64,000 nucleotides of DNA from Ichthyophonus hoferi (taxonomy: Eukaryota; Opisthokonta; Ichthyosporea; Ichthyophonida; Ichthyophonidae). A program made the translations under genes and the position numbers. Numbering within the stretch: the stretch's first letter is position 1; each line of letters starts with the position of its first letter. This document shows, in pieces, positions 1 through 11,589 of the stretch. Under the pieces are notes generated by a model. The model worked only from the letters and a program-made list of their open reading frames with translations, ran no database searches and was not told where the DNA came from. The stretch spans positions 1 to 64,000 of the forward strand of contig NAOQ01000069.1 in the NCBI GenBank assembly GCA_002751075.1, read 5' to 3'.

Positions 1-22
1 ATACATACGTATACATATATAG

Positions 23-199
23 TTTATGCAATCAATGTCCAAATATAGACATGCCCTTAACTTCAAGATGGTTCGTCAACTTGCCCTCCAATTGGCTGAT
101 CAAAAATTATCTAATCAAAAGGAATTGGTCCATATTTTAAATTATCTACGACAATCCACTCATTCTGCAATAAGTAATTCTAAAGTAGGAAATCCCTAA
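23..199 (+). CDS. Terminal coding exon of an unidentified gene (5' part off the left edge)
   Basis: After a splice acceptor (ATATATAG, ending at 22) an open frame of 58 codons runs to a TAA at 197-199. It contains the stretch KYRHALNFKMVRQLALQLAD followed by QKLSNQKELVHIL. This is an amphipathic, Gln/Leu-rich helical sequence with ordinary codon use, quite unlike the Tyr/Ile-rich translations of the surrounding satellites. An in-frame ATG lies at the second codon and another four codons downstream, so an intronless small protein is also possible. I do not recognise the family. The rest of the gene, if the acceptor is real, lies to the left of the window. Confidence 0.45.
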   Translation, partial: FMQSMSKYRHALNFKMVRQLALQLADQKLSNQKELVHILNYLRQSTHSAISNSKVGNP

Positions 200-1330
200 T
201 TTGGCACTATCTACCTAATTTAGATTATTAATATTGATCAATAGCTGGTGAAACAATAAGTTAAATATATTAACCAGGTATATTTCCAATAATAAACATT
301 GATTTTAAATTTTAACTAGTACTGTCTAGTGGTTCTATAACTACTCAAACTTTTACTATTCATTTGGTATACATAAAATGTTATAATGTATTATATTATA
401 TTATACTATATTAAATTATATTAAATTTTACTGTATTATATTATATTTCATTGTATTATACTATTACACTATACCTTGTTATATTATATTATATTACACA
501 CTATAGTGTTATTTTATATCCCGTTCGATTATATTGTATTATATTTATATTACAATCTATTAGGCTGTATCATATTGTATTATACTGTATTGCATTATAT
601 TATTATATATGCTATTACATTGTATTATATTATATTATATTATATTGTATTACACTATTATCCAATATCTATTCCTATACCATTATTTATCTATTGTTCC
701 ATCTCATCCCATTAATTTTCAAGCCACGATCATTTATATTTTATTATCATATCAATTAGGTAGGCACTCATTAGCTCTAAAATAATTCTGGGCTATGTTT
801 GTAATAACATAATATTACCATGAGGGTTATTGTTTGCATCACATTACACCAACCTTGTTGTCAAGGTAATTAGATAGACTATATTAGGACTGGGGTAACT
901 TCCCAGTCAAAGAACGTAGTAATATTTTAGTTTCTACCCATTCATATTCATTGAGCTTCTAATAAAATTTCTTCTACCTATTTCTTGCAAGTAGAGGTTC
1001 TTGTTTGCTTTGCGGTTTAGGAGCTATGATTAAAATAATATTTGCTTTTTTTATTTCACTCCTACAACACTTCAGAATTAAACATTATGTATTTGTAATA
1101 TTAAACCAATTACTTCACAATAATAAACACTATCTCCTATCTCTAAACCAGTCAAGATTTTATTTTTATTTTGTTCCTCCACTGTTATACTAAACACATT
1201 CTATTCTTGTTGCTCTCTGGATACTTTGTACTTTATAGCAACCTAAATACATGGCAGTATCACTGGTTGCTAGGGGGGGATATACACCAATCATATCACT
1301 TAGGTTGGGCTGTTGATTGGGGGTGTGCCA
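200..1330. other. Intergenic, pentanucleotide satellite
   Basis: The stretch 385-660 is a degenerate array of 5-bp units of the TATTA / TATTG type. It gives spurious Tyr/Ile/Leu-rich open frames. The rest of this interval shows no gene I can support. Confidence 0.6.
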
Positions 1331-1333
1331 TAT

Positions 1334-2350
1334 TTATGAGCAAACAAAACTGCGATAATATCCTTCTAGTTGCTGATTGGTTGGGGATGGTGGCTCCTGT
1401 AATTGGTAGTTGTAGTCTGTGGGAGGGAGGTTGGTAAGAGGATAGGGTAGACTGGGGTCTTTTCTGTTGGCCCAAAGCTCTAAAACATGTTTGTCATAGG
1501 CCATTACTGCTTCTCTTGGAATTAGATGATAGCTAATATGGAGTTTTGCATTTACTACATCATAGTTCTGTGCAGAATTGTAAGGTTTCAATATCTTTCT
1601 ACTCCTATTTCTTACACCAATCAAAGAGTAACCCAGTGTGAGTGAATCCTATCCTTTATAGGGAGGTATTCTTGTTGCTTTGGGAAATTAAGTTGTCCGA
1701 TTCTTTGTAGCTTGGTTAACAAGATCTTTCAGACTAGATTATCATGACCTAAGGCTGCCTGTAGGGCACTAGCATAATAACCACCATAATATCTAGTACC
1801 TGTGCAATCTGTATATTGAGCAAGCCAATACTTCTTATATCTTTTATTAAACCATTTTTTATTTAATGTAACACCATTATAAATAAATGACTTTGTTTTA
1901 ATTTTCTTAAACCACTCCAGGACTTCATTTAGTTTCACACTATTACCAACCTCTATGGGTCGTTCTCCTCCAAATCTCTCCCAGTTGGTTTTTGTCCTTA
2001 ATGGTATTATCCTATGCTCTTTCAGAATGGTTGCAAATAGATCATAGACCCTCCTACCATCCTACCTTCCTCCCTGTCTGTCACATAGCAAATCTGACGG
2101 CTCCTGAGTATAACCTGTATTACCTCCTTCCCCCACTTAGTAGTTTCAATCACACCTATATAGGAGAGTAGTGATATATGTGGGGTGGTGCCATAAACTA
2201 GGCAGGGTGATAGAGAGAGCACTATGGGACTATCCAAGTGGGCAAGGTAAAGCAGCTCACCCCAAGGGGCCTTGGGCCTATTTAGCTTTAGGACAGCCTG
2301 TGGGAATTGAACAAGACATCTTAGCAGGGTCTAAGGGAGGAGAGAGTAAA
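1334..2350 (-). pseudogene. Decayed coding block of unrecognised family
   Basis: On the minus strand about 1 kb reads as protein-like sequence in more than one frame. One segment (about 1.73-2.03 kb) contains NEVLEWFKKIKTKSFIYNGV and then RYKKYWLAQYTDCTGTRYYG. Another (2.03-2.24 kb) contains KWGKEVIQVILRSRQICYVT. A third (1.33-1.62 kb) contains YDVVNAKLHISYHLIPREAV and a Pro-rich tail. Composition is clearly more complex than in the flanking satellites. The block is broken in several places, so it is treated as a fossil. I cannot assign it to a host gene, DNA transposon or virus-like element. No terminal repeats were noticed. Confidence 0.4.
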
Positions 2351-2362
2351 GGGAGAGAGTAA

Positions 2363-4769
2363 AGGATGTTAATTATAGTGACGTATAGTGGTGTAGTATA
2401 GTATAATACAGTACAGTATATTGTATTATATTGAGGTTGGTTATAGTATTGTTTTATTATGTCATGCTAGATTATATATAATGTATAATATTAGATTCTT
2501 GTATAGTAGTGTATTATAGTGGATTATATTATATTACAGTATACTATAATATGGTATATTATATTATATATTATAGTATAGTATAGTATATTAGTTTATA
2601 TTATAGTATATTATATCATATTTCATTATATTATATTATACTGTATCCCTTTCTCCCCTTCCGTCTCTCACTTTATTATATTCATTTGTTTCACCCTCAT
2701 TCAAGTATTGATCTTCTAGTACGTAGTTGAAACATTTGCTATCCATGTGTATATAACTGAACCTGAGGATTACTTTGCATATTAAGAAATAGTAATAGTG
2801 AAGCAAGTGTTTGCATCTATATATAAAAGAGAAGAGGTTGAGAGAGAAATAAGATAAACATCTATATAAAGGTTAGTAGGTCCTTTAATACGACATTAAG
2901 AATATATATAAAATATATAATATATTATGTTCTAGTATATTATATTATGAAATATTATTGTATCCACGTATTATTATATTATTATATTATATTGTGAAGT
3001 ATTGCTTTATACTATTATCGTTGTATTTATACTTTATTTTTATAAATTCATAAACTTAAAACTACTAATGTGGTGCGCAACCTCAGTATTAATTAATTTA
3101 TTGGTAATGACTGGTTAATATATAGTGACAAATACGCAAGATAAAATGTAGTGAGTGTTCGAGTATATAGGGAAGTAGACAAAGTGTTATTATTATAATG
3201 TATTAGATTATATTATGCTATATAGTTGTATTATATTATATTATGATATATTATACTATACTATATTATATTATATTATATGATACTATATTATATTATA
3301 CTATATTATATTATATTACTATATTACATGATATTATTGGATTTGAACTTGTATTTAAAAGACCTAAACGGTTCAAGCAGGAATATTTATTTCATTTGAT
3401 TATTTCTTTATATAGTTCAAGGAATTTAATAATATTAACAATTATTATCACATACGTAGTCTGGAAAAATAGCTATTGCAATCGACTGATGTTAGATGAC
3501 AATCACAGATGATCAATCAAAATTGAACTACCTAATGACAGAGATAAACCATTTCAGATCGTATGTTTTGGAGTCCAAATAACACATTAATTACGATCCT
3601 GAACAAGACAATTCTGCCGACTTGTTTTATTTTAATAAAAAAATATGCCTTAGGTTTTCTGTACTCCGTGTATGCAAAGGCATACGTTTAAACCCACCTT
3701 ATTCGGTATTCTCTCTACTTTTAAACAAATATATGTCACAGGAGCACTCCTGTCTCTACTTATTATTTTCAACAAACTCTAATAAAATCGTTTAGTATTA
3801 CATTAAATTAATGCTCTATTCTTATTAATAAACTCGTTCAAAAGTAAACTTGATATGATTAATTTATCTAGTTTTTTTCCAAGACTGTCCTATACTGTTC
3901 TCATATGATCTCTCTGAGAATTATTGTTGAGTATGTCGTTTTTTAAAAGCCTTACAACTACTTTCATAATTGAGATATATGTAAAAAGTGTTATTATAGA
4001 AATCAATGCTATACATACTAATATATATATATATATAAGAATATTCTTTTGTTTATTCTAAATATATAATGATGTTTCTATATTTGTAAAGGTGCAAGCG
4101 TTTAAAACAGCATTTAAACATTGTTGAAGTAATACCATCGTACGCCAAGGTAGATTAATTTGAGTAGTTATACCTATTGGATCCTTTGACTTTTAAAATG
4201 TAGGTCGTCAAGCAACTACCACACAAGACATCAATTAAAATAAGCCTTACAATCCAACAATATAACTACCACATATTAGAAAATGAAAGTAATTATATAG
4301 TTTAATTGTACTGTTAATTAAGGCCTAGTCGATAGAACCATTAAGTGGTTTAAACAGTCCTATTGGTTGAAAGAAACTTTTAGGAAGGTTTCGAAGACTG
4401 GTCTATAATTAGTATACACGAGTTTAAGCATTATGGTTAATTTATAGATATATATTGGTGTATGAACAACTTTGCAGAACTCAAAAAAGACGATTTTTTT
4501 ATTGTTTTTTTATTGCTATCAATTAAGTATAGCAGTTTTTCAGTACATGTATCCATTAGTCACAAAGATTACAAAGGCTTACACGATTTCGATTCGTCAA
4601 GCAACAACAATACAAACATAAAACATAAAACAGTACTTCCCCAGACAAAACTCCACTGGAAGTTAAGGCTAAAAAGATAATTAAATAATGTTAAATATAT
4701 ACTAAGCTAACTAAGCTATAGTATACAATAACACCAATAATTCAATTATCACTATCATACCCTAACTAT
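2363..4769. repeat. Gene-free AT-rich stretch with pentanucleotide satellites
   Basis: Stretches 2385-2645 and 3185-3330 are degenerate TATTA/TATAG-type 5-bp arrays, and 4020-4040 is a short (AT)n run. The remainder, including the downstream flank of the minus-strand membrane-protein gene, shows no coding signal I trust. The 72-codon frame at 4462 has no splice or homology support. Confidence 0.5.
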
Positions 4770-5687
4770 CTACACAATAGGGTCAAAAGACATGGCCAGG
4801 ATTTTATCTGCCCGATAACCATCAATCCAAAACATGTAACTCGCCAAGTCAAAGCATATGCTACCCCAGAAATAGCTTAGTGATGTTCCATAGTATTGAA
4901 CAAGAGCACCGCCTTCTTTTCCGTTATAAGCAAAGAAACCAAAGCATGAATTAAGAGTAAAGGCTATCGAACCTAACAGATAAAGGACAGTCCCCCACCA
5001 ACCAACATTCTTCCACTTGAAGTTATTCCATACGCCATCCTGTGCGGCCATACAGCCACACACTGAACCTGTAACGAAAAACACTCCACCTATAGTAAGA
5101 GGGAGGTAATAGATACAGTCCCATAGGACCCACTGGGCCTTATAGTCAAAGTCGGCTGGCATTACCCCAGGCATTATAAGTAAGGCAGGTACCCAGAAGA
5201 ACGGAGTACCAAAGAAGAATAGAGCCCAGCCCCACCAATACCAACTCTTGGTTTCAAAGCCAAAATACCTGAACTTTTTAGGATCCCAGTTTGGTAACTT
5301 ACGGTCAAGATTGACGGAGTCAATTAAACCTAACCAGCACCCTATCTGATACATGGTAATACCTATCATACCAAGCCAGCTTGAACATAGTGTAGCGTTA
5401 AAGTACTTTGTATTGGCAACAGGCCACATCCCCAGTGCTCCGGACACCACAAACATTGATGATCCAAAGATGAACAACAGCATAGACCACCAGGCGGGAT
5501 TTGAAGGGTCATAGCATATGACAGGCCAGGGTACAAACTTATCATTTACACTAGAGGTAGAGGACTCGCTTTTAACATCATAGGCTGCTCCACCAAATTC
5601 CTGTTTTTCAAGTTTCGATTCTTTTATAGAGCTTTTACTAATGTCAACTATGGCAGACGGTGCCAAAGAGTTGGAAATATCAGACAT
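4770..5687 (-). CDS. Six-TM membrane protein built from three two-helix repeats (YrhK-like)
   Basis: A 305-aa protein read from the ATG at 5687 to a stop at 4770, with no intron needed. A Ser-rich polar N-terminus (about 60 aa) is followed by six hydrophobic segments near residues 66-88, 102-123, 150-173, 188-213, 229-253 and 269-291. The odd-numbered helices share a W-rich pattern ending in Gly-Ser/Thr then Phe (LLFIFGSSMFVVSG, ALFFFGTPFFWVPA, VLYLLGSIAFTLNS). The even ones share a Gly/Ser-rich pattern ending near Asp-Gly. It therefore looks like a triplicated two-TM unit. The unit resembles bacterial YrhK-like membrane domains; this is a recalled resemblance, not a search result. The frame stays open upstream to 5777 but without ATG. 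An ATG at 5866 could start a longer basic N-terminus only through a 38-bp intron, which I consider doubtful. Function unknown; membrane location is secure. Confidence 0.75.
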   Translation of the reverse strand: MSDISNSLAPSAIVDISKSSIKESKLEKQEFGGAAYDVKSESSTSSVNDKFVPWPVICYDPSNPAWWSMLLFIFGSSMFVVSGALGMWPVANTKYFNATLCSSWLGMIGITMYQIGCWLGLIDSVNLDRKLPNWDPKKFRYFGFETKSWYWWGWALFFFGTPFFWVPALLIMPGVMPADFDYKAQWVLWDCIYYLPLTIGGVFFVTGSVCGCMAAQDGVWNNFKWKNVGWWGTVLYLLGSIAFTLNSCFGFFAYNGKEGGALVQYYGTSLSYFWGSICFDLASYMFWIDGYRADKILAMSFDPIV

Positions 5688-5866
5688 ATTTGAAGATAAT
5701 ACTGTACTAGGGCCAAATGGACCACCCCCACTCCTTCTCTTTAGCGATAAACTATTATATAATTCAGAATTATACAATAGGAAAACAACTAGATTGCTTG
5801 GATCGCAAGACGAGTGCGTGAGAAGGAGCGAGAGCGGGCGTTATTGGGCCGACCACGAGGCGCCAT

Positions 5867-7800
5867 GAGGGGTAAACACTACAAACTTAAAGGAAAGAGT
5901 TTAACTAAACTCTAAACCCAAAAAGAAAAAGAAAAAAAGGAACCAACAATCAAACACACTAAATACGCAATATGCTTATGTAATAATATCGCGTTGGCAC
6001 CTTATATACATTTTAGAGCTACTCCTATGTGGATCTAGTCTAAATGGCTTGTATGATATAGGACAAATATAAGCGCTAATAATTGGCTAAATCTAATGTT
6101 GATTCACACATACCCAATAAATTTATGTATTATTCGTGTCAATGTATGTTACATATAGCCGAGCTCTTTGTACCTATCAATATATCTATCCAGCACTAAC
6201 TGATCATTATTTACAATATATATATATAATTTTTATAATGTTAGAAAATATAAATAATATTAAAATAAGTCCTTTGGTATATATTCCTTTTTTTCTCTTT
6301 AAGATATCATATCTAGATATCAATAAAACTCTATGCGATTGCATACACGACCTCAGATCATGTTCAGCAATTTTATTGGCTACTTATTATTTTTATAGCC
6401 ATCACCTCATTGGAGAAAATATGATGATGTCACCAGTAAAGAACGACAATTTAGTATCAGTAAGGACAGCCATGACAACGGGAAACTACCGACCTAAAAA
6501 TGGCTTTGCTAGCCTAATAAAATGGCATATAGCGATTTATTTCATTAAATTTCATTATATAATTATTTTTGGTTGCTTTCTTTTATTTTTATATGATATT
6601 ATCAAAAGAGTGTTAGAATTTTAGGCATATGGACACTCACGAAAGGAATTTAAGATTTAAATCAGTATCAGCCGAAATGGGTGTAAGTATTATAAACACA
6701 CTGCAAGATAAATTTAACACAAGTCAATAGCTAGAGACATCATAATTAATAATGTCATAAATTAAATACTGTAAAAATAATAGTTATTTATTATTATTAT
6801 TACTTAAGTTTAAAAATAATTATTAAGATCTTGTACATTATTCTACTATGGAAATTACAATGCCTAACGGATGTAGGATGGTTCCAGAAATAAGTAAGCA
6901 AATACAGAGCCCAATGAGAAAGCACATAACTTCAACCATTCCATTCAACCATCTTTACCATTCTGCCCTGTAATGTATAAGCATTGTCACTATGATAAAA
7001 TAAATATATATGGAAAAGAGGAATAGTCGCATGAATTTATTTTTTTACATTATTTATATTCCGGTTGGCTTTGTATGAATGCTATCTAATTTAGACCCAG
7101 TCATATAGAAGAGCCTCTTTTTCTGAGTATAATGTGACTTACTCATCTTCAATACTGGTCTGGGTGCGATAAGCAATCGCAGATAACGTGCGTGGATTAA
7201 ATACATGTATATACCATTGGTTATTATTGAACTACATAAAACGACATTGCATAACTTGACTGAAACCCTGTTATTACTCTTTCCTCTTCTTCGTCGACCA
7301 TCCTATTTATTTACTTTCATTCTTATCTCAGGTCTAATTAACCATTACAGAAACTAAGTTTAACTGCCCCCTCCTATTGGCTATCAGTTACGTCCTGTAG
7401 AAAGTAATGACTATATATAGTTCGTGATGGCTTTACACATAGGTATTGATTGGTATTATTCGTTATATCCCCCTATCTCTCTTAATATTTATTTTTAATG
7501 CTTTGCTTTTTTTTTTGTACCACAAACCGCATCAAAAACTACAGCATAGCTGGTCTCTCTTCTACATGGCTTGATATGTAGATGTTACAGTCTTGAGGAA
7601 TATAATTTATCATTCTGTTATACTAAAGGATTGGCCATGGTACCACACAAGGTATCCACCTGGCCTATGTTCTCGGCGGACATTACAATGATCCTAGAAT
7701 ATAACGAATTCCAAGCTTAATTCTCTCTGGAACTCTTAATAAAAGGTTCATTCAGTGGGAATCTATTGCCAACTTTTACACCACCGTAGTTTCTAAATAG
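5867..7800. other. Gene-free interval
   Basis: This is the upstream flank of the minus-strand membrane-protein gene. The 162-codon plus-strand frame at 6136-6624 is AT-driven (Ile/Tyr/Phe-rich), has no flanking splice sites and no recognisable domain, so I do not call it a gene. Nothing else is evident. Confidence 0.5.
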
Positions 7801-7807
7801 GTAAATA

Positions 7808-8148
7808 CTATACCTTTTGATCTTTAAAAAAGGAATTTCAATCTACAAAATAGGAATTTTTAAACTTCACTATGTGAACTTTAAACTTCAATATGAGAAT
7901 CATCAAAATACTCCATAAAAACCAAAAACAAAGATAAGATAGATTTTTAGCTTTGAAAAGATAAAATTAAACTATCAATTAATTTATATTAACTGTTACC
8001 TTAGTTTTTAATTAAATATTGGGTAACCTAATTGTTTTTATCTTGTCTTTTTTTTTGGTTTTGATGGAATAATGATGATTCTCATATTGAAGTTTAAAGT
8101 TCACATATTAAGGGTTAATATTCCTATTTTGAAGATTAAAAGGTATAG
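7808..8148. mobile_element. MITE-like element with ~110-bp terminal inverted repeats
   Basis: The left arm (7808 to about 7935) begins CTATACCTTTTGATCTTTAA. It is the inverted complement of the right arm (about 8036-8148), which ends TTAAAAGGTATAG. A particularly well-kept inner block, TGTGAACTTTAAACTTCAAT, begins near 7873 and recurs inverted near 8084-8104. The arms enclose about 100 bp without coding capacity. This is the layout of a non-autonomous DNA element that folds into one hairpin. Target-site duplications are not obvious, and no transposase is present in the window. Confidence 0.7.
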
Positions 8149-8149
8149 T

Positions 8150-9031
8150 TGCATATCCCAATATGGTCCAATTTGACTCCCATATGTTGTCTTGTATGAT
8201 TGGACTGATTATCCTCTTGGTTACCGATATCCACTGACATTGATAATACTCTGCGGCCTAGGCTGGTAGTTTATTGGTTAAATCTTAACATCGCCCTATT
8301 TAGGCCTTTTTAACACAACTTGAACACAACTAATAACTTCAATACTATGACATGTTAATTTGTAGGTCTTTTAGAATCCTTATTATGGCTATTACAGATT
8401 GCTACTCTTTATAAGTGTAGATTTTGAAGCTTTGGGTCCTAAGGGGATTTATTTATGTCCTGCAATATGGCAAGAAATGGTATCTTTGATGTACTTTTAT
8501 TATTGTTATTTCTGTTTGATATATTATATATATATAATATTCTCGGTAACAAGGATTTGTCAGTTTTGTGGTTCGAGTCATTTATACTTTACAATGTTCA
8601 GGAAAACATAAGTATTAACTACTGAGTTAGGGTTTATTGGCCGATTTCTAGAAACAATATGGCATTGGGTTGGGATTATTTCCTGATACAAAAACATATC
8701 TTTACAGTTTCCAACATACTAATGCACAAAATACCAACATAGAAAGCAATGAGAATATAAATCTAGATGTTTTAGGACTGTAATAGTCTCATCTTAGATT
8801 GCATAGCATGGTTACACAATGCCTGGATATATCAACTATTTTTTGTAATACATATGCAATAGTAGCACTTGGCTTATTATAATAATTAAGCAGTTAGTTC
8901 TTAGATTTAGAAGTAGCTATGTGAAAATTCACACTACCATATTTAGAGCGGATTAACACTAAACGTGAACTCTTGTAAAGAGTCTCATAAAAAATGGTCG
9001 AAGGACTCAGCTGGTGAACTGGTCATCAATA
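8150..9031. other. Gene-free interval
   Basis: AT-rich sequence upstream of the putative small gene at 9032. No exon, RNA gene or repeat array that I can support. Confidence 0.4.
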
Positions 9032-9848
9032 ATGTCTCGAACCGCGTTCAGTCGCAATTTCCCAAATCCCAAAGAAGACTTATTAGCCAAACCGAAAATT
9101 TCTGGTTCCTCAAAGAGCCAGAGCCAGAGCCAGAGCCAGAGCCAGGGTAAGTAGGAACATTTACACTTAATCTAGCTATATACATATACACATACATATA
9201 CACATGCATATTATATACCAAGAAACCATAACAGTATGATATAGTTGTAGAGGAAAATAGATATTAATAATAGCCAACCAATCAACCTCTTCCTTTAAAA
9301 TTTTCTTCTTTCTTAACAGTAAGTTCTTGTCAACAGTCATTGCTTTGAATGGATTCAATAGTGTCAAAAACGAGAGATTCTGTTAAACAAATATTTATCC
9401 CAAGTGATTGTGCACCTATCTAATTAGGATTCACTGAGGTTGAGTCAGCAAATAATAAATTATTACGCAATTCTGTAGTATCCACTAGGAATTCGAAATA
9501 ACCTTAAATTAACAGAGTAATTGATTGTCATGTATTAGTTTACCCTATAGGAATATTGCTTAATTACTAGGCTTCCTATAGGATTATGTTTGTTTGTACT
9601 ACTTTGATTGTACTGGTTTGATCTAACCTTAGTGGCTTACGTGTTTATTCGATCTTCGTAACTGCTTCTCCAAACTCACTGCAAGGACTGGATCAAGGAG
9701 GTCTACATGATTTGTTTCACTATAACTATCAGCAATGCCCTCAAGGATCCACCAGCCCCAGAGGAAATGGACGACATTCACAGCACTGGTTTCTTTCCTT
9801 ATGCTAAAACATTTGGCAGGGCATATTTTCATTAATTTATTGGCAGAG
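9032..9848 (+). CDS. Putative small gene, first and last exons recognised
   Basis: A first exon at 9032-9146 starts at an ATG in a clean context and encodes MSRTAFSRNFPNPKEDLLAK, then a Ser/Gln dipeptide run. It ends at a perfect GTAAGT donor in phase 1. A likely last exon follows the acceptor ACTATCAG at 9732 and runs to the TAA at 9846-9848. It encodes NALKDPPAPEEMDDIHSTGF and then a short aromatic tail. The phases of these two exons do not match each other, so at least one internal exon between 9.3 and 9.65 kb is needed. I see weak candidates at about 9350-9410 and 9635-9660 but cannot fix them. The family is not recognised. The SQ run comes from a hexanucleotide repeat (AGCCAG) directly before the donor. 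Confidence 0.4.
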
Positions 9849-10066
9849 ATAAATATCAAAATACTGATATTTATTACATGGATACACATAAATGGGCCTA
9901 GCAAAAGTGTTTATACTTTAATTAATGATACAACACATGCTGAGACCATCATATTCTAATTGGGAAATCGCGATTGTAAGCGATTACCTCATTTCTAGGA
10001 TTTCAGAGTATTGAGAGCAAGTAAAATAATAGCATATTCGGCACTCTAGCAATGTATACAATTATA

Positions 10067-10106
<40 letters not shown>

Positions 10107-10735
10107 CTATAACGCATATTTCTGTATTCAGTAAGCTTACATGTAGGGACGTTATCATAGTTTCTTGATTGGACACATAATTGTATGTGGAAAACATAAT
10201 ATGCTTAGCACTAAAATGAAAGAGGTCCTGGATCAATCAGGAACAAATTTAAATTGTAATACATGAAAAAAATTATGACATATATATAATGAAGCTTTTA
10301 GCTAGGGACAACTCTTATGTATAAGAAAATGCTAGCTGTACTAGCAGTTCTTACAGTTATAGACAGGAAAATGACTAGTCAAAATTGAAAATTAATAAAC
10401 TATGTGATTGGTGAGTGGCTGATAAAAGTAAACTATTTGAGTCAATTAAACTATGCCTAAGGAATTTGAATTAAAACAACTAACAATCATAGGATATGTT
10501 CCTCTAGAGAAAATTTGCATTTCAGTTACAATTGTAATTGCCAATGTGGACAGAGCTTTACTTTCTATCGACTCTATACAAAATACAAAATGGAGAGCCC
10601 ACATATAATTAGGCTTTGATGTAAACACTATCATTGACTACCAGACAGGTACAACAAACTCAGAGAGAGGATATGTGTGTGGTTTAAAACCAATGACCAA
10701 TACTATTTGAAAATCATGGTAAATTTTCATTTTAG
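9849..10735. other. Gene-free interval with (TA)n tract
   Basis: A (TA)n microsatellite lies at 10063-10100. The remaining sequence has only short, unsupported frames. Confidence 0.4.
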
Positions 10736-11424
10736 ACTGCACTAAACATCTACTTCAAATTAACTACACTTTGTGGCGTCATTAAATCAATTAATTACCA
10801 TTAATTAATGTTTAAATCTTAAATATTGATTGAAACCTCATTCTAAATGTTTCTTGATATTCATAGGTTCAATGCTATATAAACAATAAATATTTTGTAT
10901 AAGACTTCATAAATTTTCCAGCCAAACACTTTTAGGAGCTGAAATATTTCAACAGATGGCATTACCTAATGTACCACAATCTGGCAGGCTTGTCAAAATA
11001 AATAAATCAGCACATCATGACTATGGCTTAGAGAGCCATGTATGCATTTACATTCCTTTATATTTTTGGGGAATTTACCATTTGTACTGCCACAATCATC
11101 CAACCCTTTAAGCCAGACAAGCTCCATACTTACGTTGCCACAATACACAGGCTCCAATACAAGATCTACACACTTTGGGTGCAAACTCTATGATGAGGTA
11201 TTTCAGCCACTGCAAGAGTTTGGTTGCAGATTTCATAATATTTTGTAAAACATGTATACTTATTGGTTATATAGTATTAAACCTCTAAATGCCAAGTAGT
11301 GAAAATGAGGTTTTCAATCAGGAATAAAAAAAAGATTTGGATATTAATTAATGATAATCTATTGCTTTAATGACGTCATCAAATGCATTTAATTAGGATT
11401 AGATGTTTAGTGCAATTTACAATA
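10736..11424. repeat. Inverted pair of LTR-like repeat A
   Basis: The left arm 10736-10960 (GCACTAAACATCTACTTC ... AGGAGCTGAAATATTTCAAC) and the right arm 11240-11424 are inverted complements, with a few hundred bases between them. The left arm is also a diverged direct copy of repeats at about 40080-40275 and 49090-49285. Shared blocks include CAATTAATTACCATTAATTA, ACCTCATTCTAAA and GAGCTGAAATATTT. Because the other copies sit next to copia pol fossils, I read it as an LTR or LTR fragment, here in head-to-head arrangement. The alternative is the terminal repeats of a DNA element of about 690 bp. Confidence 0.5.
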
Positions 11425-11589
11425 TAAATTTACTAAAGTTTTAAATCGTGTTAGTCATTGTTTTTTTATCATACATATACACATAGTGACTAATGATACA
11501 TATGATATGAAGATTCGCGAATGATCCTTTGCATAGTCATTGGACAACATGTTTCTAAGCACATGTTTTAGAAGTCTCACATTGAGTTA

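Noticed and set aside
451-759. 102-codon Tyr/Ile-rich open frame
   Set aside because: Translation of a 5-bp satellite; no splice signals or domain, and composition explains the open frame.
5752-5866. Upstream first exon (ATG at 5866) for the six-TM protein through a 38-bp intron
   Set aside because: Phases fit, but the intron would be far shorter than any other in the window and the branch region is implausible; the ATG at 5687 is simpler.
6136-6624. 162-codon plus-strand open frame with hydrophobic stretches
   Set aside because: Hydrophobicity follows from AT-rich codons (Ile, Tyr, Phe); no start context, splice sites or recognisable motif.
8560-8585. GGTTCGAGTC, resembling a tRNA T-loop
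   Set aside because: No acceptor stem, D-arm or anticodon arm can be folded around it.
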